NCBI RefSeq assembly: GCF_014195325.1
Contig: NZ_JACIBK010000002.1
Location: 620,001-684,000 of the forward strand
DNA: 64,000 nt
Direction of reading: 5' to 3'
Origin: Rhizobium sp. BK650
GTDB lineage: Bacteria; Pseudomonadota; Alphaproteobacteria; Rhizobiales; Rhizobiaceae
Shown: piece after piece, positions 47,350 to 57,468 of the stretch
How the letters are laid out: every line of letters starts with the position of its first letter
Numbering within the stretch: position 1 is the stretch's first letter
Position numbers and translations under genes: made by a program
The notes under the pieces: model-generated
Databases searched by the model: none
Told to the model about the DNA's origin: nothing
Seen by the model: only the letters and a program-made list of their open reading frames with translations

Positions 47350-48140
47350 GCACGATACATAGAATGCCCTCCGACGAGGAACTGACCGCCTTCATCGATG
47401 GTGAACTTGGGCCCGAAGAGGCTGCCCGCATCGAAGCGCTGATCGAGGCCGACGAAGCCGTCGCCGAACGGCTGGAATTCCTGGCGCGTGCGAGCCTGCC
47501 TTACAAGGAATCCTTTGCGCCGCTGCTCGATGTCGCTCCGCAGGCAAAGCTCGAAGCCATGCTCTCAGCCATTCCCGCCGCCCGACCCGCAAGGCCGGCT
47601 GCCTTCGTCACCCGTCGCGGCTTTCTCGGCGCGCTTGCCGCTTCGCTCGTTGTCGGCATCGCCGTCGACCGCGCCATGATCGGTCTCGGAGCAAGTTTTT
47701 CGGGCAAGGATGAAAACAGCGAATGGCGCGCCGTCGTTGCCGAATATATCTCGCTCTATACCCCGGAGACGCTCGCCGGTCCCGTTCCGGCGAGAGACGC
47801 GCAGGCAGCGCAGCTCGCCAGTTTGGACGGTAACCTCGGCCTGCAACTCACGCCGGAGCAGATCGCCCTGCCGGATATCGATTTCAAGCGCGCCCAGATC
47901 CTGCAATATGACGGCAAGCCGCTCGCGCAGATCGCTTATCTCGATCCCAAGAGCGGGCCCATGGCGCTCTGCATCGTCGCCTCCGACGTCGGCCTCAAGG
48001 CTCCTGATATCGAGGGCCGCAAGGGCATGAATGTCGTCTACTGGTCAAGCGCCACCCATGCCTTCATGCTGATCGGCCATGCCCCTGTCGACCGCATGAC
48101 GGAGATCGCCGACGCCATCAGGGGCAAGATTTCCGTCTAG
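47346..48140 (+). CDS. Membrane-bound anti-sigma factor
   Basis: A 264-residue protein whose N-terminal 40 residues (SDEELTAFIDGELGPEEAAR) form a typical anti-sigma domain lacking the zinc HxxxCxxC motif. One membrane span at ~88-110 (RRGFLGALAASLVVGIAVD) and a ~150-residue periplasmic part (YISLYTPETLAGPVPARDAQ). Overlaps the ECF gene by 4 nt, the usual coupling. It likely holds the ECF factor inactive until an envelope signal. The TAG stop is the start of a RIME-like repeat. Confidence 0.88.
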   Translation: MSTIHRMPSDEELTAFIDGELGPEEAARIEALIEADEAVAERLEFLARASLPYKESFAPLLDVAPQAKLEAMLSAIPAARPARPAAFVTRRGFLGALAASLVVGIAVDRAMIGLGASFSGKDENSEWRAVVAEYISLYTPETLAGPVPARDAQAAQLASLDGNLGLQLTPEQIALPDIDFKRAQILQYDGKPLAQIAYLDPKSGPMALCIVASDVGLKAPDIEGRKGMNVVYWSSATHAFMLIGHAPVDRMTEIADAIRGKISV

Positions 48141-48187
48141 AGCAATTCCAGCAAAAGTGTGCAGCTGTTTTGCGCCCGGAATTGCGT
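48139..48187 (+). repeat. RIME-like repeat, family 2, followed by a third hairpin module
   Basis: AGAGCAATTCCAGCAAAAGT ... CCCGGAATTGCGT, starting in the anti-sigma stop codon. A separate imperfect hairpin GGCATTTTCG / CGGAAATGCC follows at ~48203-48237. Confidence 0.85.
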
Positions 48188-48255
48188 GACCAAAGAGCTA
48201 GGGCATTTTCGTGATTCGAAGAAAAACGGAAATGCCATAGGCCGACGGGACGGCC

Positions 48256-48900
48256 TCAATTCGCTGCGCTCGCAAGCCGAAGATTTGCCTGTGACGCATG
48301 GAGAACATGTGGCTGGGCGTTCACCTCGATGACGCCAGATGCTTTCGGCCTGACGACCGGCCGCGGCGTCTTGGCCGGAACCGGCGCACTCGCTGCCTTG
48401 CCGGGAGCGCAATTGCCTGACGCGTTGCTCTCGACATGGGGCTTGCCGTTGCCGGTGCTGAAGTAGCGGACGCTGCGGGTGCAGACGCCGTTGCCTGTTA
48501 TAGTCGAGACCATGGAATATCCCCGCACTCCGGCCGGCAGCTCGTTGAGACCGGTCGTCGTCAGATTGCCGGGTGATATCGGCATTATGCTGTCGGCCTG
48601 CTGCAGCATGGCGGCAGCCACGCGATCCATGTCGGCTGATATGCGGTCGAGATCGGCAAAGGGTGCCGAAGGCCAGAAGGGATCGAAGAGACCAGGCTCC
48701 GGCTGACCGTCGATGCGGACCTGCGGCGGCCGCTCGCCGGCATAGCGAATTTGTTCAATGGAACCATCCGGCAGTCGCACCACGAGCACGTGGGTATTAG
48801 CGGATTTGTGGGCGATCGTCTCGGCCGCGGCCGGGCAGGCAAGTTCTGCGGCGGCGATCACAGCGGCACTCATCAGGAATGCGATACGAGGGCTTTGCAC
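48256..48900 (-). CDS. Exported protein of unknown function (214 aa)
   Basis: GTG start at 48900 with a strong AGGAGG 6 nt upstream gives a signal peptide (VQSPRIAFLMSAAVIAAAEL..., cut near CPAAA). The mature part has an N-terminal LVVRLPDGSIEQIRYAG segment, then a helical stretch (FADLDRISADMDRVAAAMLQ), CTRSVRYFSTGNGKPHV and a Pro/Ala/Lys-rich tail. Two cysteines (CTRS, GNCAPG) could pair. No family recognised. Convergent with the anti-sigma gene. Confidence 0.78.
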   Translation of the reverse strand: MQSPRIAFLMSAAVIAAAELACPAAAETIAHKSANTHVLVVRLPDGSIEQIRYAGERPPQVRIDGQPEPGLFDPFWPSAPFADLDRISADMDRVAAAMLQQADSIMPISPGNLTTTGLNELPAGVRGYSMVSTITGNGVCTRSVRYFSTGNGKPHVESNASGNCAPGKAASAPVPAKTPRPVVRPKASGVIEVNAQPHVLHASQANLRLASAAN

Positions 48901-49042
48901 AATGACCTCCTGAAATGGAAGAAACACCATCCAACGGCCCGCGTGAACAGGCACGCGGGCGGACGATGATCGTTGTGACGCCGGCCGAATTTGTGGCACA
49001 TCGCTGCGACGTGGCGCCGCAGACGGGTAGAAAGTCCATTAA

Positions 49043-49073
49043 ATGTGCGCGATCTTGCGTTCGGAATTGCGTG
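49043..49073 (+). repeat. Truncated RIME-like element, family 2
   Basis: Only the right half (TGCGTTCGGAATTGCGTGG) of the family-2 element remains, between two reverse-strand genes. Confidence 0.5.
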
Positions 49074-49085
49074 GAAACAGAGCGT

Positions 49086-49643
49086 TCAGAACGGCTGGGT
49101 CTTGTCGGAAACCGGGCTGATCTGATTGGCGGGAACGAGTCGGTTCAGGCAGTTGACATAGCTCGTATACATCTGCTGGAGCCGCGAGAGCGGCACCACC
49201 CATGATCCTTCATTTCCGGCAAAATCCAGTTCCATATCGGGCGTGCCGATAAAGGAATTCTTGAGGATCTTCTTGATCTGCGCCACGCCCGTCTTGTCGC
49301 TGGCTGTCAGGATACGAAGCGTCTTGCTGTCGAAGAATTCGGCCGGTACGGCCTTGGTACCGGAATAGCCGACGAGCGTCACCTTGGTCGTCGTGCCCTT
49401 CGGGATATCCCAGCCATCCTTCGAGACGAGCCATATGACGCTGTCGAGGCTTTGGCGGAATTCAACCGTCTTGCCGAGCTCGTCGTTCCAGACCAGTCGG
49501 CAATAGGACGGTTTCTCACCGACGAACCCGACCGACCACTGCCGCGCTTCGCCCATCCATTCCGTCTCGCCCGATGCCGTTTCGCTCCGGGCCGTCACCG
49601 GAATAAGAAGTGCTGTCAGCAATAATGCAGAAAAGATCTTCAT
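49086..49643 (-). CDS. Exported protein of unknown function (185 aa)
   Basis: MKIFSALLLTALLIPVTARS signal peptide, then a mature domain with EWMGEARQWSVGFVGEKPSY, SVIWLVSKDGWDIPKGT and a conserved-looking FAGNEGSWVVPLSRLQQMYTSYVNCLNRL at the end. Two cysteines (YCRL, NCL). Start at 49643 chosen over 49655, which is too close to GGAG. No family recognised. Confidence 0.8.
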   Translation of the reverse strand: MKIFSALLLTALLIPVTARSETASGETEWMGEARQWSVGFVGEKPSYCRLVWNDELGKTVEFRQSLDSVIWLVSKDGWDIPKGTTTKVTLVGYSGTKAVPAEFFDSKTLRILTASDKTGVAQIKKILKNSFIGTPDMELDFAGNEGSWVVPLSRLQQMYTSYVNCLNRLVPANQISPVSDKTQPF

Positions 49644-50438
49644 GGCTCGAACCATCTCCAGGTGCAGCGCGATTCTATCGATGGAAGGTTGAAGTTTTGC
49701 TACCGTGGCGGACTCTGGATGCGGGCTAGTGACAGCTCGAAATCATCCATTTCACTGCGCGACTCTGTGGATCGATGAGGACGACCGCAGCGAGCGCAGG
49801 AATTCCTCGGCATCGACGGTTTTGACAGCGCGCTGAACGTTCCATCAACGATCACCCATTCGGAAAACCCGGTGCCGGAAACTCGCTCTATGCCGAGAGC
49901 GTCAGGCGCCTCTGGATTGGCACGTTCGCGGCAATGTGAGCGGCAGGCCTCGGGCGAGATGGACGGATGGTCGTCATGAGTTCGAGCACGCCCGGAGAGG
50001 TGAACGGGTCTTCCCAAGTGTGTGAGCGCACCGTCCCGGAGCCAGGTCTTCCAGCAGTTCTTTTGCGCCGACCGGCAGAATTGCTTACAGCGATTACGAT
50101 TGATTACGCACGTTCTGTAATCGTGTTTCCATAATGATTTCAGTCGCTTATGGTTGTTATTACCGAATTACCGATATAATCGTGAAACTTAAATGGAGAG
50201 ACAGCGGTATTTCAAGGAGCTGTAGGCTATCCCCATAAGGGTTTGAAACAGGCCGTAATTTCGTAATTCTGTAATTTCTTCCGTTAAGTATAGGATATTA
50301 TTATTTTATCGAGGTTACGCAATTTGCACGCGAATGGCAGCGATTGCAGATTTGGCTATCACAGCGATAAGGCCGTGAGATACCCAAACGATATCCGGCG
50401 CGACTGAAAAATCAGCAATCAAGATTTCAGGGGAGAAT
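49644..50438. other. Gene-poor stretch with AT-rich repeats next to tRNA-Gln
   Basis: No secure gene in ~795 bp. The left half has a low-quality 105-codon reverse ORF (49700-50017) that may be a remnant. The right half (~50050-50340) is clearly AT-richer than its surroundings, with repeated GTAATT (50260-50283) and GATTACG / TAATCGTG (50094-50128) motifs. It has no coding signal. Confidence 0.6.
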
Positions 50439-50512
50439 TGGCTGGGGAACCTGGATTCGAACCAAGATCGACGGAGTCAGAGTCCGCTGTTCTACCATTG
50501 AACTATTCCCCA
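50439..50512 (-). tRNA. tRNA-Gln (CTG anticodon)
   Basis: Reverse strand: acceptor TGGGGAA with TTCCCCA, D arm AGTTC-AATGGTA-GAAC, anticodon stem GCGGA/TCCGT around CTCTGAC (CTG), T arm CTTGG-TTCGAAT-CCAGG, discriminator G, encoded CCA. Confidence 0.97.
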
Positions 50513-50758
50513 GCAGCTGCGAACCTTGATCGGCTCGGCTGGTGTGCGGCGCTTATAAACAAAAGCTGGCGGATTGCAAATACCCGTTTTGAAAAAATTC
50601 GGCCGGTTCAATCCGGCTGAAAATTTACGGCCTAAAATCCGGAATTAAAAAGAATTTGGTGATTTCGTCGGTGGCTGATATTCTCGCGCCAACGCAAAAA
50701 TCGAATGAGCGCCTGCTGCATACCTTTCTGGACTTGCGCGGCGCGATGGAAAACGAAC

Positions 50759-52309
50759 GTGGAAGACCCCGAAGGCGGCGCAAGGCCGCAATTTGACGGG
50801 GCGTCGGCGGCAGGGCGCAAGGACGGCAAGAAGTCCAGGCGCCGCAAGGGCAAGCGAGGCGGGCAATCCCGCAGCGCCGCTCATCCCGCTTCGCATGATC
50901 TTGCCGGCCATGCCGGCGAGGCGGCGCGCCCGAAGGAAGAGACGGAAAGCCCCGCCCGCAAGCGGAAGCGCCGCCGTCGTGGCGGGCGTGGCACATCCCA
51001 ACCAGACATTGCTGCTCAGCATCAGGCCGTGGTTCAACCCGTCGCCTCTCATGGTGCGCGACCGGATGGAGATTCGTCCTCCAGCCGGCGTAACCGGCGC
51101 AAGCATCGCAGCAAGCGCGGCCTGCAGGGCAGGCCGCTTGCCCCCGCGCCGGCGCCGCCATCTGCGAGGCCTGAGCACCACGCCGAGGCCGCTTTGCGCC
51201 CCGCGCCGCGCGAGGTGAGTGACGCCGAAGCGGCAAATCGCAGGAACCGGCAGCCAGTTCATGAAGAGGCGTGGGCAGGAAGCGATCAGCCCTGGCCGGA
51301 CGAGCTTTATGCCGCGCTCGATCTCGGCACCAACAATTGCCGCCTGCTGATCGCCCAGCCCACACGCCCTGGCCAGTTCCGCGTCGTCGATGCCTTTTCG
51401 CGCATCGTGCGTCTCGGCGAAGGACTTGCCGCCAGCGGCAGGCTTTCCGATGAGGCGATGGAGAGGGCGATTGATGCGCTGAGGATCTGTGCTTCCAAGC
51501 TCAGAAACCGCGAGATACGCCGCATGCGGCTGATTGCGACCGAGGCCTGCCGCCAGGCAAACAATGGCGAGGAATTCCTGAAGCGGGTGGTGGTCGAGAC
51601 CGGGCTGGAGCTCGAAATCATCGATCGTGAAACCGAGGCGCGGCTTGCCGTGTCCGGCTGCTCGTCGCTGGTCGGCCGCGAGGCGCGTTCCGTCGTGCTC
51701 TTCGATATCGGCGGCGGCTCCTCGGAAATCGCTGTCATCCGCATCGGCGATAACAGGTTCGCCCGCCTTGCCAATCACATCACCCACTGGACCTCGCTGC
51801 CGGTCGGCGTCGTCACGCTCTCGGAGCGTCACGGCGGCCGTGATGTGACACCTGATGTTTTCGAAGGCATGGTGAGCGAAGTCGCGAACATGCTGTCGAA
51901 TTTCGACTGCCCGGAGATCGAGATCGCCGAGGACGGGGATTTCCATCTGATCGGCACCTCGGGCACTGTGACGACGCTGGCCGGCGTGCATCTCGACCTG
52001 CCGCGTTACGATCGCCGCAAGGTCGATGGCATATGGCTGTCGGATGACGAAGTTTCCGCCATGCAGGCCAAGCTTCTCTCCTGGAATTTCGAAAGCCGCG
52101 CCGCCAATCCCTGCATCGGGCCGGATCGCGCCGATCTCGTGCTCGCCGGCTGCGCCATCCTGGAGGCGATCCGCCGCCGTTGGCCGAGCCCGCGCATGCG
52201 TGTTGCCGATCGCGGCTTGAGAGAAGGCCTGCTCACCGACATGATGGCCGATGACGGCGTCTGGCGGCGGCATCGCAACCGTCGCGGCCAGCGGGCTAAC
52301 AAGGGATAG
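50759..52309 (+). CDS. Ppx/GppA-family phosphatase with basic N-terminal extension
   Basis: Exopolyphosphatase / pppGpp phosphohydrolase family. The ASKHA-fold catalytic region begins near residue 183 ([18 protein letters not shown]), with [31 protein letters not shown] and [11 protein letters not shown]. The first ~180 residues are Lys/Arg/Gly/Ala-rich and probably disordered ([13 protein letters not shown]), an RNA- or polyphosphate-binding look. GTG start 50759 is preferred to ATG 50705. Two bases before rlmE, so one operon. Confidence 0.88.
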   Translation: MEDPEGGARPQFDGASAAGRKDGKKSRRRKGKRGGQSRSAAHPASHDLAGHAGEAARPKEETESPARKRKRRRRGGRGTSQPDIAAQHQAVVQPVASHGARPDGDSSSSRRNRRKHRSKRGLQGRPLAPAPAPPSARPEHHAEAALRPAPREVSDAEAANRRNRQPVHEEAWAGSDQPWPDELYAALDLGTNNCRLLIAQPTRPGQFRVVDAFSRIVRLGEGLAASGRLSDEAMERAIDALRICASKLRNREIRRMRLIATEACRQANNGEEFLKRVVVETGLELEIIDRETEARLAVSGCSSLVGREARSVVLFDIGGGSSEIAVIRIGDNRFARLANHITHWTSLPVGVVTLSERHGGRDVTPDVFEGMVSEVANMLSNFDCPEIEIAEDGDFHLIGTSGTVTTLAGVHLDLPRYDRRKVDGIWLSDDEVSAMQAKLLSWNFESRAANPCIGPDRADLVLAGCAILEAIRRRWPSPRMRVADRGLREGLLTDMMADDGVWRRHRNRRGQRANKG

Positions 52310-52311
52310 GC

Positions 52312-53016
52312 ATGACCAAGGCACCGATCGGCCGCAAGCTCGGCCAGCGCGTCAAGAAAAAGAAGCTGAAGGCTTCCTCCCGCCAATGGCTGCAGCGCCA
52401 TATCAACGATCCCTATGTGCAGCGCGCCCAGCTCGAAGGCTATCGCGCCCGTGCGGCCTTCAAGCTGCTGGAGATCGATGAGAAGTACCATATCCTGAAG
52501 GGCGCAAAGCGCATCATCGATCTCGGCGCCGCCCCCGGCAGCTGGTCGCAGATTGCTGCGAAGGTGACGGGATCGACGGACGAGGATGTTCGCGTTGCCG
52601 CGATCGACTTTCTGGAAATGGCCCAGCTTCCCGGCGTCACGATTCTCCAGCTCGACTTCCTCGATCCCTCGGCTCCGGAAAAGCTGATGGATGCCGTCGG
52701 CGGAACGCCGGATCTGGTGATTTCGGATATGGCGGCACCGACAACAGGCCATCACCGCACCGACCATCTGCGCACCATGCACCTTTGTGAGGTCGCAGCG
52801 CATTTCGCCATCGAAGTGTTGGGCGAGGGCGGGCATTTTCTAGCGAAGACCTTCCAGGGCGGCACCGAGCGGGACCTGCTCGCCATGCTGAAACAGCATT
52901 TCCGCCAGGTCGTGCACGTCAAACCTGCTTCATCTCGTGCCGAATCGGTCGAGATGTTCCTTCTGGCGAAGGGTTTCAAGGGCCGCAAGGCCGAGGCGGA
53001 GCCCGAGGACGCTTGA
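52312..53016 (+). CDS. rlmE: 23S rRNA 2'-O-ribose methyltransferase RlmE (FtsJ/RrmJ)
   Basis: Methylates U2552 of 23S rRNA. The 234-residue protein begins with a Lys-rich N-terminus ([20 protein letters not shown]), then [20 protein letters not shown] with the first catalytic Lys, the SAM motif [28 protein letters not shown] with the catalytic Asp, and FLAKTFQGG with the second Lys. Longer C-terminus than E. coli RlmE. Cotranscribed with ppx/gppA. Confidence 0.94.
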   Translation: MTKAPIGRKLGQRVKKKKLKASSRQWLQRHINDPYVQRAQLEGYRARAAFKLLEIDEKYHILKGAKRIIDLGAAPGSWSQIAAKVTGSTDEDVRVAAIDFLEMAQLPGVTILQLDFLDPSAPEKLMDAVGGTPDLVISDMAAPTTGHHRTDHLRTMHLCEVAAHFAIEVLGEGGHFLAKTFQGGTERDLLAMLKQHFRQVVHVKPASSRAESVEMFLLAKGFKGRKAEAEPEDA

Positions 53017-53071
53017 TCTTTGCGCCAGTCCTGCGGATGATGATTTCCCAGGACTGGATACCATCGATCCC

Positions 53072-53470
53072 ATGCTTCTTTACGTTACATTCGGAACCAA
53101 CGATCTCTATCGCGCCCGGCATTTCTATGATGCCGTTCTACCGGTGCTCGGCTACCGGCGACAGCGCCATTCTGAGGAGGAGATCGGCTATGCCGCCGAT
53201 GGCGACACCCGCTGCCGTTTCTGGGTCGTAACTCCCTTCAACCGGCGCCGCGCGACGAGCGGCAACGGCTCCATGGTCGCTTTCGAGGCGGAAACGCGCT
53301 CGGCGGTGGATGCTTTCCATGCGGCAGCAATTGCGGCCGGTGCTATCGACGAAGGCAAGCCGGGGCTGCGCTCCTATCACGCGCATTTCTACGCAGCCTA
53401 TGTCCGGGATCTCGACGGCAACAAGCTGTGCGCCGTCTGTGAGAAAGCCGAAGAACCGCCCTTTATTTGA
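53072..53470 (+). CDS. VOC / glyoxalase-family protein
   Basis: A 132-residue vicinal-oxygen-chelate-fold protein: MLLYVTFGTNDLYRARHFYD, then FWVVTPFNRRRATSGNGSMV and YAAYVRDLDGNKLCAVCEK (typical second-half beta-alpha-beta). Likely metal-binding enzyme of unknown substrate. Its 3' end overlaps the convergent MFS gene by 8 nt. Confidence 0.8.
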   Translation: MLLYVTFGTNDLYRARHFYDAVLPVLGYRRQRHSEEEIGYAADGDTRCRFWVVTPFNRRRATSGNGSMVAFEAETRSAVDAFHAAAIAAGAIDEGKPGLRSYHAHFYAAYVRDLDGNKLCAVCEKAEEPPFI

Positions 53471-54881
53471 CAGCCTGTTCCGCGTTGATCGTCGGCGGCA
53501 CGCGCTTGGCGCGGTGGCCTGAAACGGAAGCCCCTGCGTCCTTGGCCATGCGGGCAAAGGGGATGGTTGCGATCACGGTCAGGCCGGCGATGACGAAGAA
53601 GGCGATGTGGAAATCGACGACCTGGAGCTCTGCGCCGCGGAAATAGATAGAGGTCTCCAGGATCGAGGCGGCGAGGGCAACGCCGAGTGCCAGGCTGATC
53701 TGCTGCATGACCGAGGCCATCGATGTTGCCTGGCTTGCCTGCGCATCGTCGATATCGGCAAAGGCCAGCGCGTTGACGCCGGTGAACATGAAGGAGCGGG
53801 AGAAGCCGCCGAGCAGCAGCACGCCGATGATGACGAGATGCGACGTTTCCGGCGTGAAGAGGCCGGTGGCGGCGGTCACGACCGTCGTCACCGCACCGGC
53901 GCAAAGTAGCGTGGTGCGAAAGCCGATCGCCTTGTAGACGCGGCGTGCGATGAACTTGGTGGTGATGGCGCCGATCGCGCCGGCAAATGTGATAAGGCCC
54001 GATTGAAAGGGTGTCAGGCCAAATCCAAGCTGCAGCATCAGTGGCGTCAGAAAGGGCATGGCCCCGACGCAGATGCGAAACAGGGTGCCGCCGGTCGTCG
54101 AGGCGCGGAAGGTCGAGTTGTTGAACAGGTTGAGGTCGAGGATCGGCGTCGGATAGCGCCGGGCATGGCGCACATAGAGCACGCCACAGATGATGCCGAT
54201 TGCCGTGGCCGATATGCCGATGATCGGCGGCAGGGCCGGAAGGCTGACGACCGACAGGCCGAAGACGACGCCTGCAGCCGCAAGGCTGGTCAGGATGAAG
54301 CCGTTGAAGTCGAGCTTCGGCGGAGCCGTCGCCTCTATTTCCGGCAGGAAGATCGTCGCAAGCCATACGCCGATGACGCCGACAGGCACGTTGATCAGGA
54401 AGATCCAGTGCCAGCTGAAATAGGTGGTGATGAATCCGCCGAGCGGCGGGCCCGCAAGCGGGCCGACAAGGGCCGGGATCGTCAAGAGCGCCATCGCCGA
54501 GACAAGCTCGCTCTTCTGTGTGGTGCGCACCAGCACGAGGCGTCCGACAGGGGTCATCATCGCGCCGCCCATGCCCTGCAGGAAGCGCGCGAAGACGAAC
54601 TCGACGAGGCTGGAGGAGAAGGCGCAGAAGATGGAGCCGACGACGAAGACGCAGATCGCAAGCCGGAAGATCTTCTTGGCGCCGAAGCGGTCCGCCATCC
54701 AGCCGCTGATCGGAATGAATACCGCAAGCGCCACCATATAGGAGGTAAGCGCCAGTTTCAGCGTAATCGGCCCGACATGCAAGTCGGCCGCGATCGCCGG
54801 CAGAGCCGTCGAGATCACGGTCGAGTCCATCTGTTCCATGAAGAGGGCAACGGCAAGGATCAGGGGGACAATGCGGTTCAT
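53463..54881 (-). CDS. DHA2-family MFS drug-efflux transporter
   Basis: A 472-residue transporter of the EmrB/QacA (14-span) subfamily: MDSTVISTALPAIAADL with the family's motif D1, GWMADRFGAKKIF motif A, and PLAGPPLGGFITTYFSWHWIFLIN (motif C region). Start at MNRIVPLIL (54881); the 24 extra residues before it do not fit. No EmrA-like partner nearby. Convergent with the VOC gene. Substrates unknown. Confidence 0.9.
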   Translation of the reverse strand: MNRIVPLILAVALFMEQMDSTVISTALPAIAADLHVGPITLKLALTSYMVALAVFIPISGWMADRFGAKKIFRLAICVFVVGSIFCAFSSSLVEFVFARFLQGMGGAMMTPVGRLVLVRTTQKSELVSAMALLTIPALVGPLAGPPLGGFITTYFSWHWIFLINVPVGVIGVWLATIFLPEIEATAPPKLDFNGFILTSLAAAGVVFGLSVVSLPALPPIIGISATAIGIICGVLYVRHARRYPTPILDLNLFNNSTFRASTTGGTLFRICVGAMPFLTPLMLQLGFGLTPFQSGLITFAGAIGAITTKFIARRVYKAIGFRTTLLCAGAVTTVVTAATGLFTPETSHLVIIGVLLLGGFSRSFMFTGVNALAFADIDDAQASQATSMASVMQQISLALGVALAASILETSIYFRGAELQVVDFHIAFFVIAGLTVIATIPFARMAKDAGASVSGHRAKRVPPTINAEQAVK

Positions 54882-55120
54882 AGGCGAATGCCTTGATGGA
54901 TGCGGGGGCTTCGGAGGCCCGTGCTGTGTAGTCCCAGTTATGGGCTCTGCCAATCCCTCAATCGGTCCCGGTGATACGTTTGGATCACGACTGCGTGAGA
55001 CGGCTGTTCGGCACCTTCGTCTCCCAAGATTGAAATATGCTTACGCGGCCAGGGCAAGAAATCCGGCTGAGCTATTTGACGTCTGAGCCAGGTGCATGGC
55101 TCCCATGCGAAAGCATCTTC

Positions 55121-55180
55121 TCGAAAATCGAAGTCGATTTTCCAAAGTCTGACGCATAAATTCAAGGTGTTAGAGCGTTC
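55121..55180 (+). repeat. RIME-like repeat, family 1, copy C (diverged)
   Basis: TCGAAAATCGAAGTCGATTT ... ATTCAAGGTGTTAGAGCG, alignable with copies A and B. Confidence 0.7.
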
Positions 55181-55211
55181 TGCGGCGGTCCGAACGGATG
55201 CGCGGCTTTTT

Positions 55212-55238
55212 AGGCCTGGCCATTTGCCGGGCTTTTTT
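55212..55238 (+). terminator. Terminator-like hairpin of unclear ownership
   Basis: Stem GCCTGGC / GCCGGGC (one G-T pair) then TTTTTT. No gene on the + strand ends in the preceding 1.7 kb, so it may end a small RNA or be left from a lost gene. Confidence 0.6.
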
Positions 55239-55351
55239 GCTATTTCCTTCCTGTCATAGACGTGTTACCAGCCCTCGCCAACTTCCATAAACTCATGCAC
55301 ACCGCCGGTGCGGACGATTCGTACCGGGTGGGTCGCATTTTTCTTTCTTGA

Positions 55352-56848
<1,497 letters not shown>

Positions 56849-56850
56849 CG

Positions 56851-57399
56851 ATGAAAACGGGCAGCGCAATTCCGCTCTGGATCATCGCGCTGCTCGCGGC
56901 TTTCTGCCTCGTCGTTCTCGGCTGGACTACCTTCGGCTACACCGTGCCCTTCGAGCATGAGACCGGCCAGGCGGTGCTTGATACCTATTTCTCCGGTTAC
57001 GATGTATCTGCCGTCTTTCACATGCAGGCGCTGCTCGATCAGAACGAGACGGCAAGCCGTATTCTCCGGGCCATGTATTTCGGTCCGGAGCTCATCTTTC
57101 CAGCTCTGCTGACCGCACTGCTCTTCCTGATTTTTCTACGGCTCGGGCCGATCGAGACATGGCGCGGCCGGCAGGCACCCCGGCTGCTCAGCCGGATCAC
57201 CTATATCCTGCCTTTCATTTACGGCTTTGCCGATTATGCGGAAAATCTGTCGAGCCTTGTTGCCTTCGGCGATAGCGGTGCTGCAGGCTTTGCCGCACAG
57301 ATCCTGCCGTGGATGACGAAGCTGAAATTCGCGAGCCTTGCCGTCTGTGCCATCCTCATCGTGCGCGGTGCGATTCTCCTCCGGACACGCCAAGACTGA
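56851..57399 (+). CDS. Four-span membrane protein coupled to guaB (182 aa)
   Basis: Four hydrophobic segments (~7-29, ~70-91, ~107-127, ~150-175) with a periplasmic or lumenal loop (FEHETGQAVLDTYFSGYD). No catalytic motif and no family I recognise. Start is 2 nt after the guaB stop, so translation is coupled to guaB. Confidence 0.8.
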   Translation: MKTGSAIPLWIIALLAAFCLVVLGWTTFGYTVPFEHETGQAVLDTYFSGYDVSAVFHMQALLDQNETASRILRAMYFGPELIFPALLTALLFLIFLRLGPIETWRGRQAPRLLSRITYILPFIYGFADYAENLSSLVAFGDSGAAGFAAQILPWMTKLKFASLAVCAILIVRGAILLRTRQD

Positions 57400-57418
57400 G
57401 CACCGGCAGCGCTTCCTT

Positions 57419-57468
57419 TTGCGCAATTCCCGGCGCAAAAATCGCTACACTCTTTTGCTGGAGTTGCT
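57419..57468 (-). repeat. RIME-like repeat, family 2 (inverted)
   Basis: Reverse complement reads AGAGCAACTCCAGCAAAAGA ... CGGGAATTGCGC, lying between the guaB-coupled gene and the LysR gene end. Confidence 0.75.

Noticed and set aside
50438..50620. 60-codon ORF reading MAGEPGFEPRSTESES
   Set aside because: The classic false protein made by reading through a tRNA gene (here tRNA-Gln).
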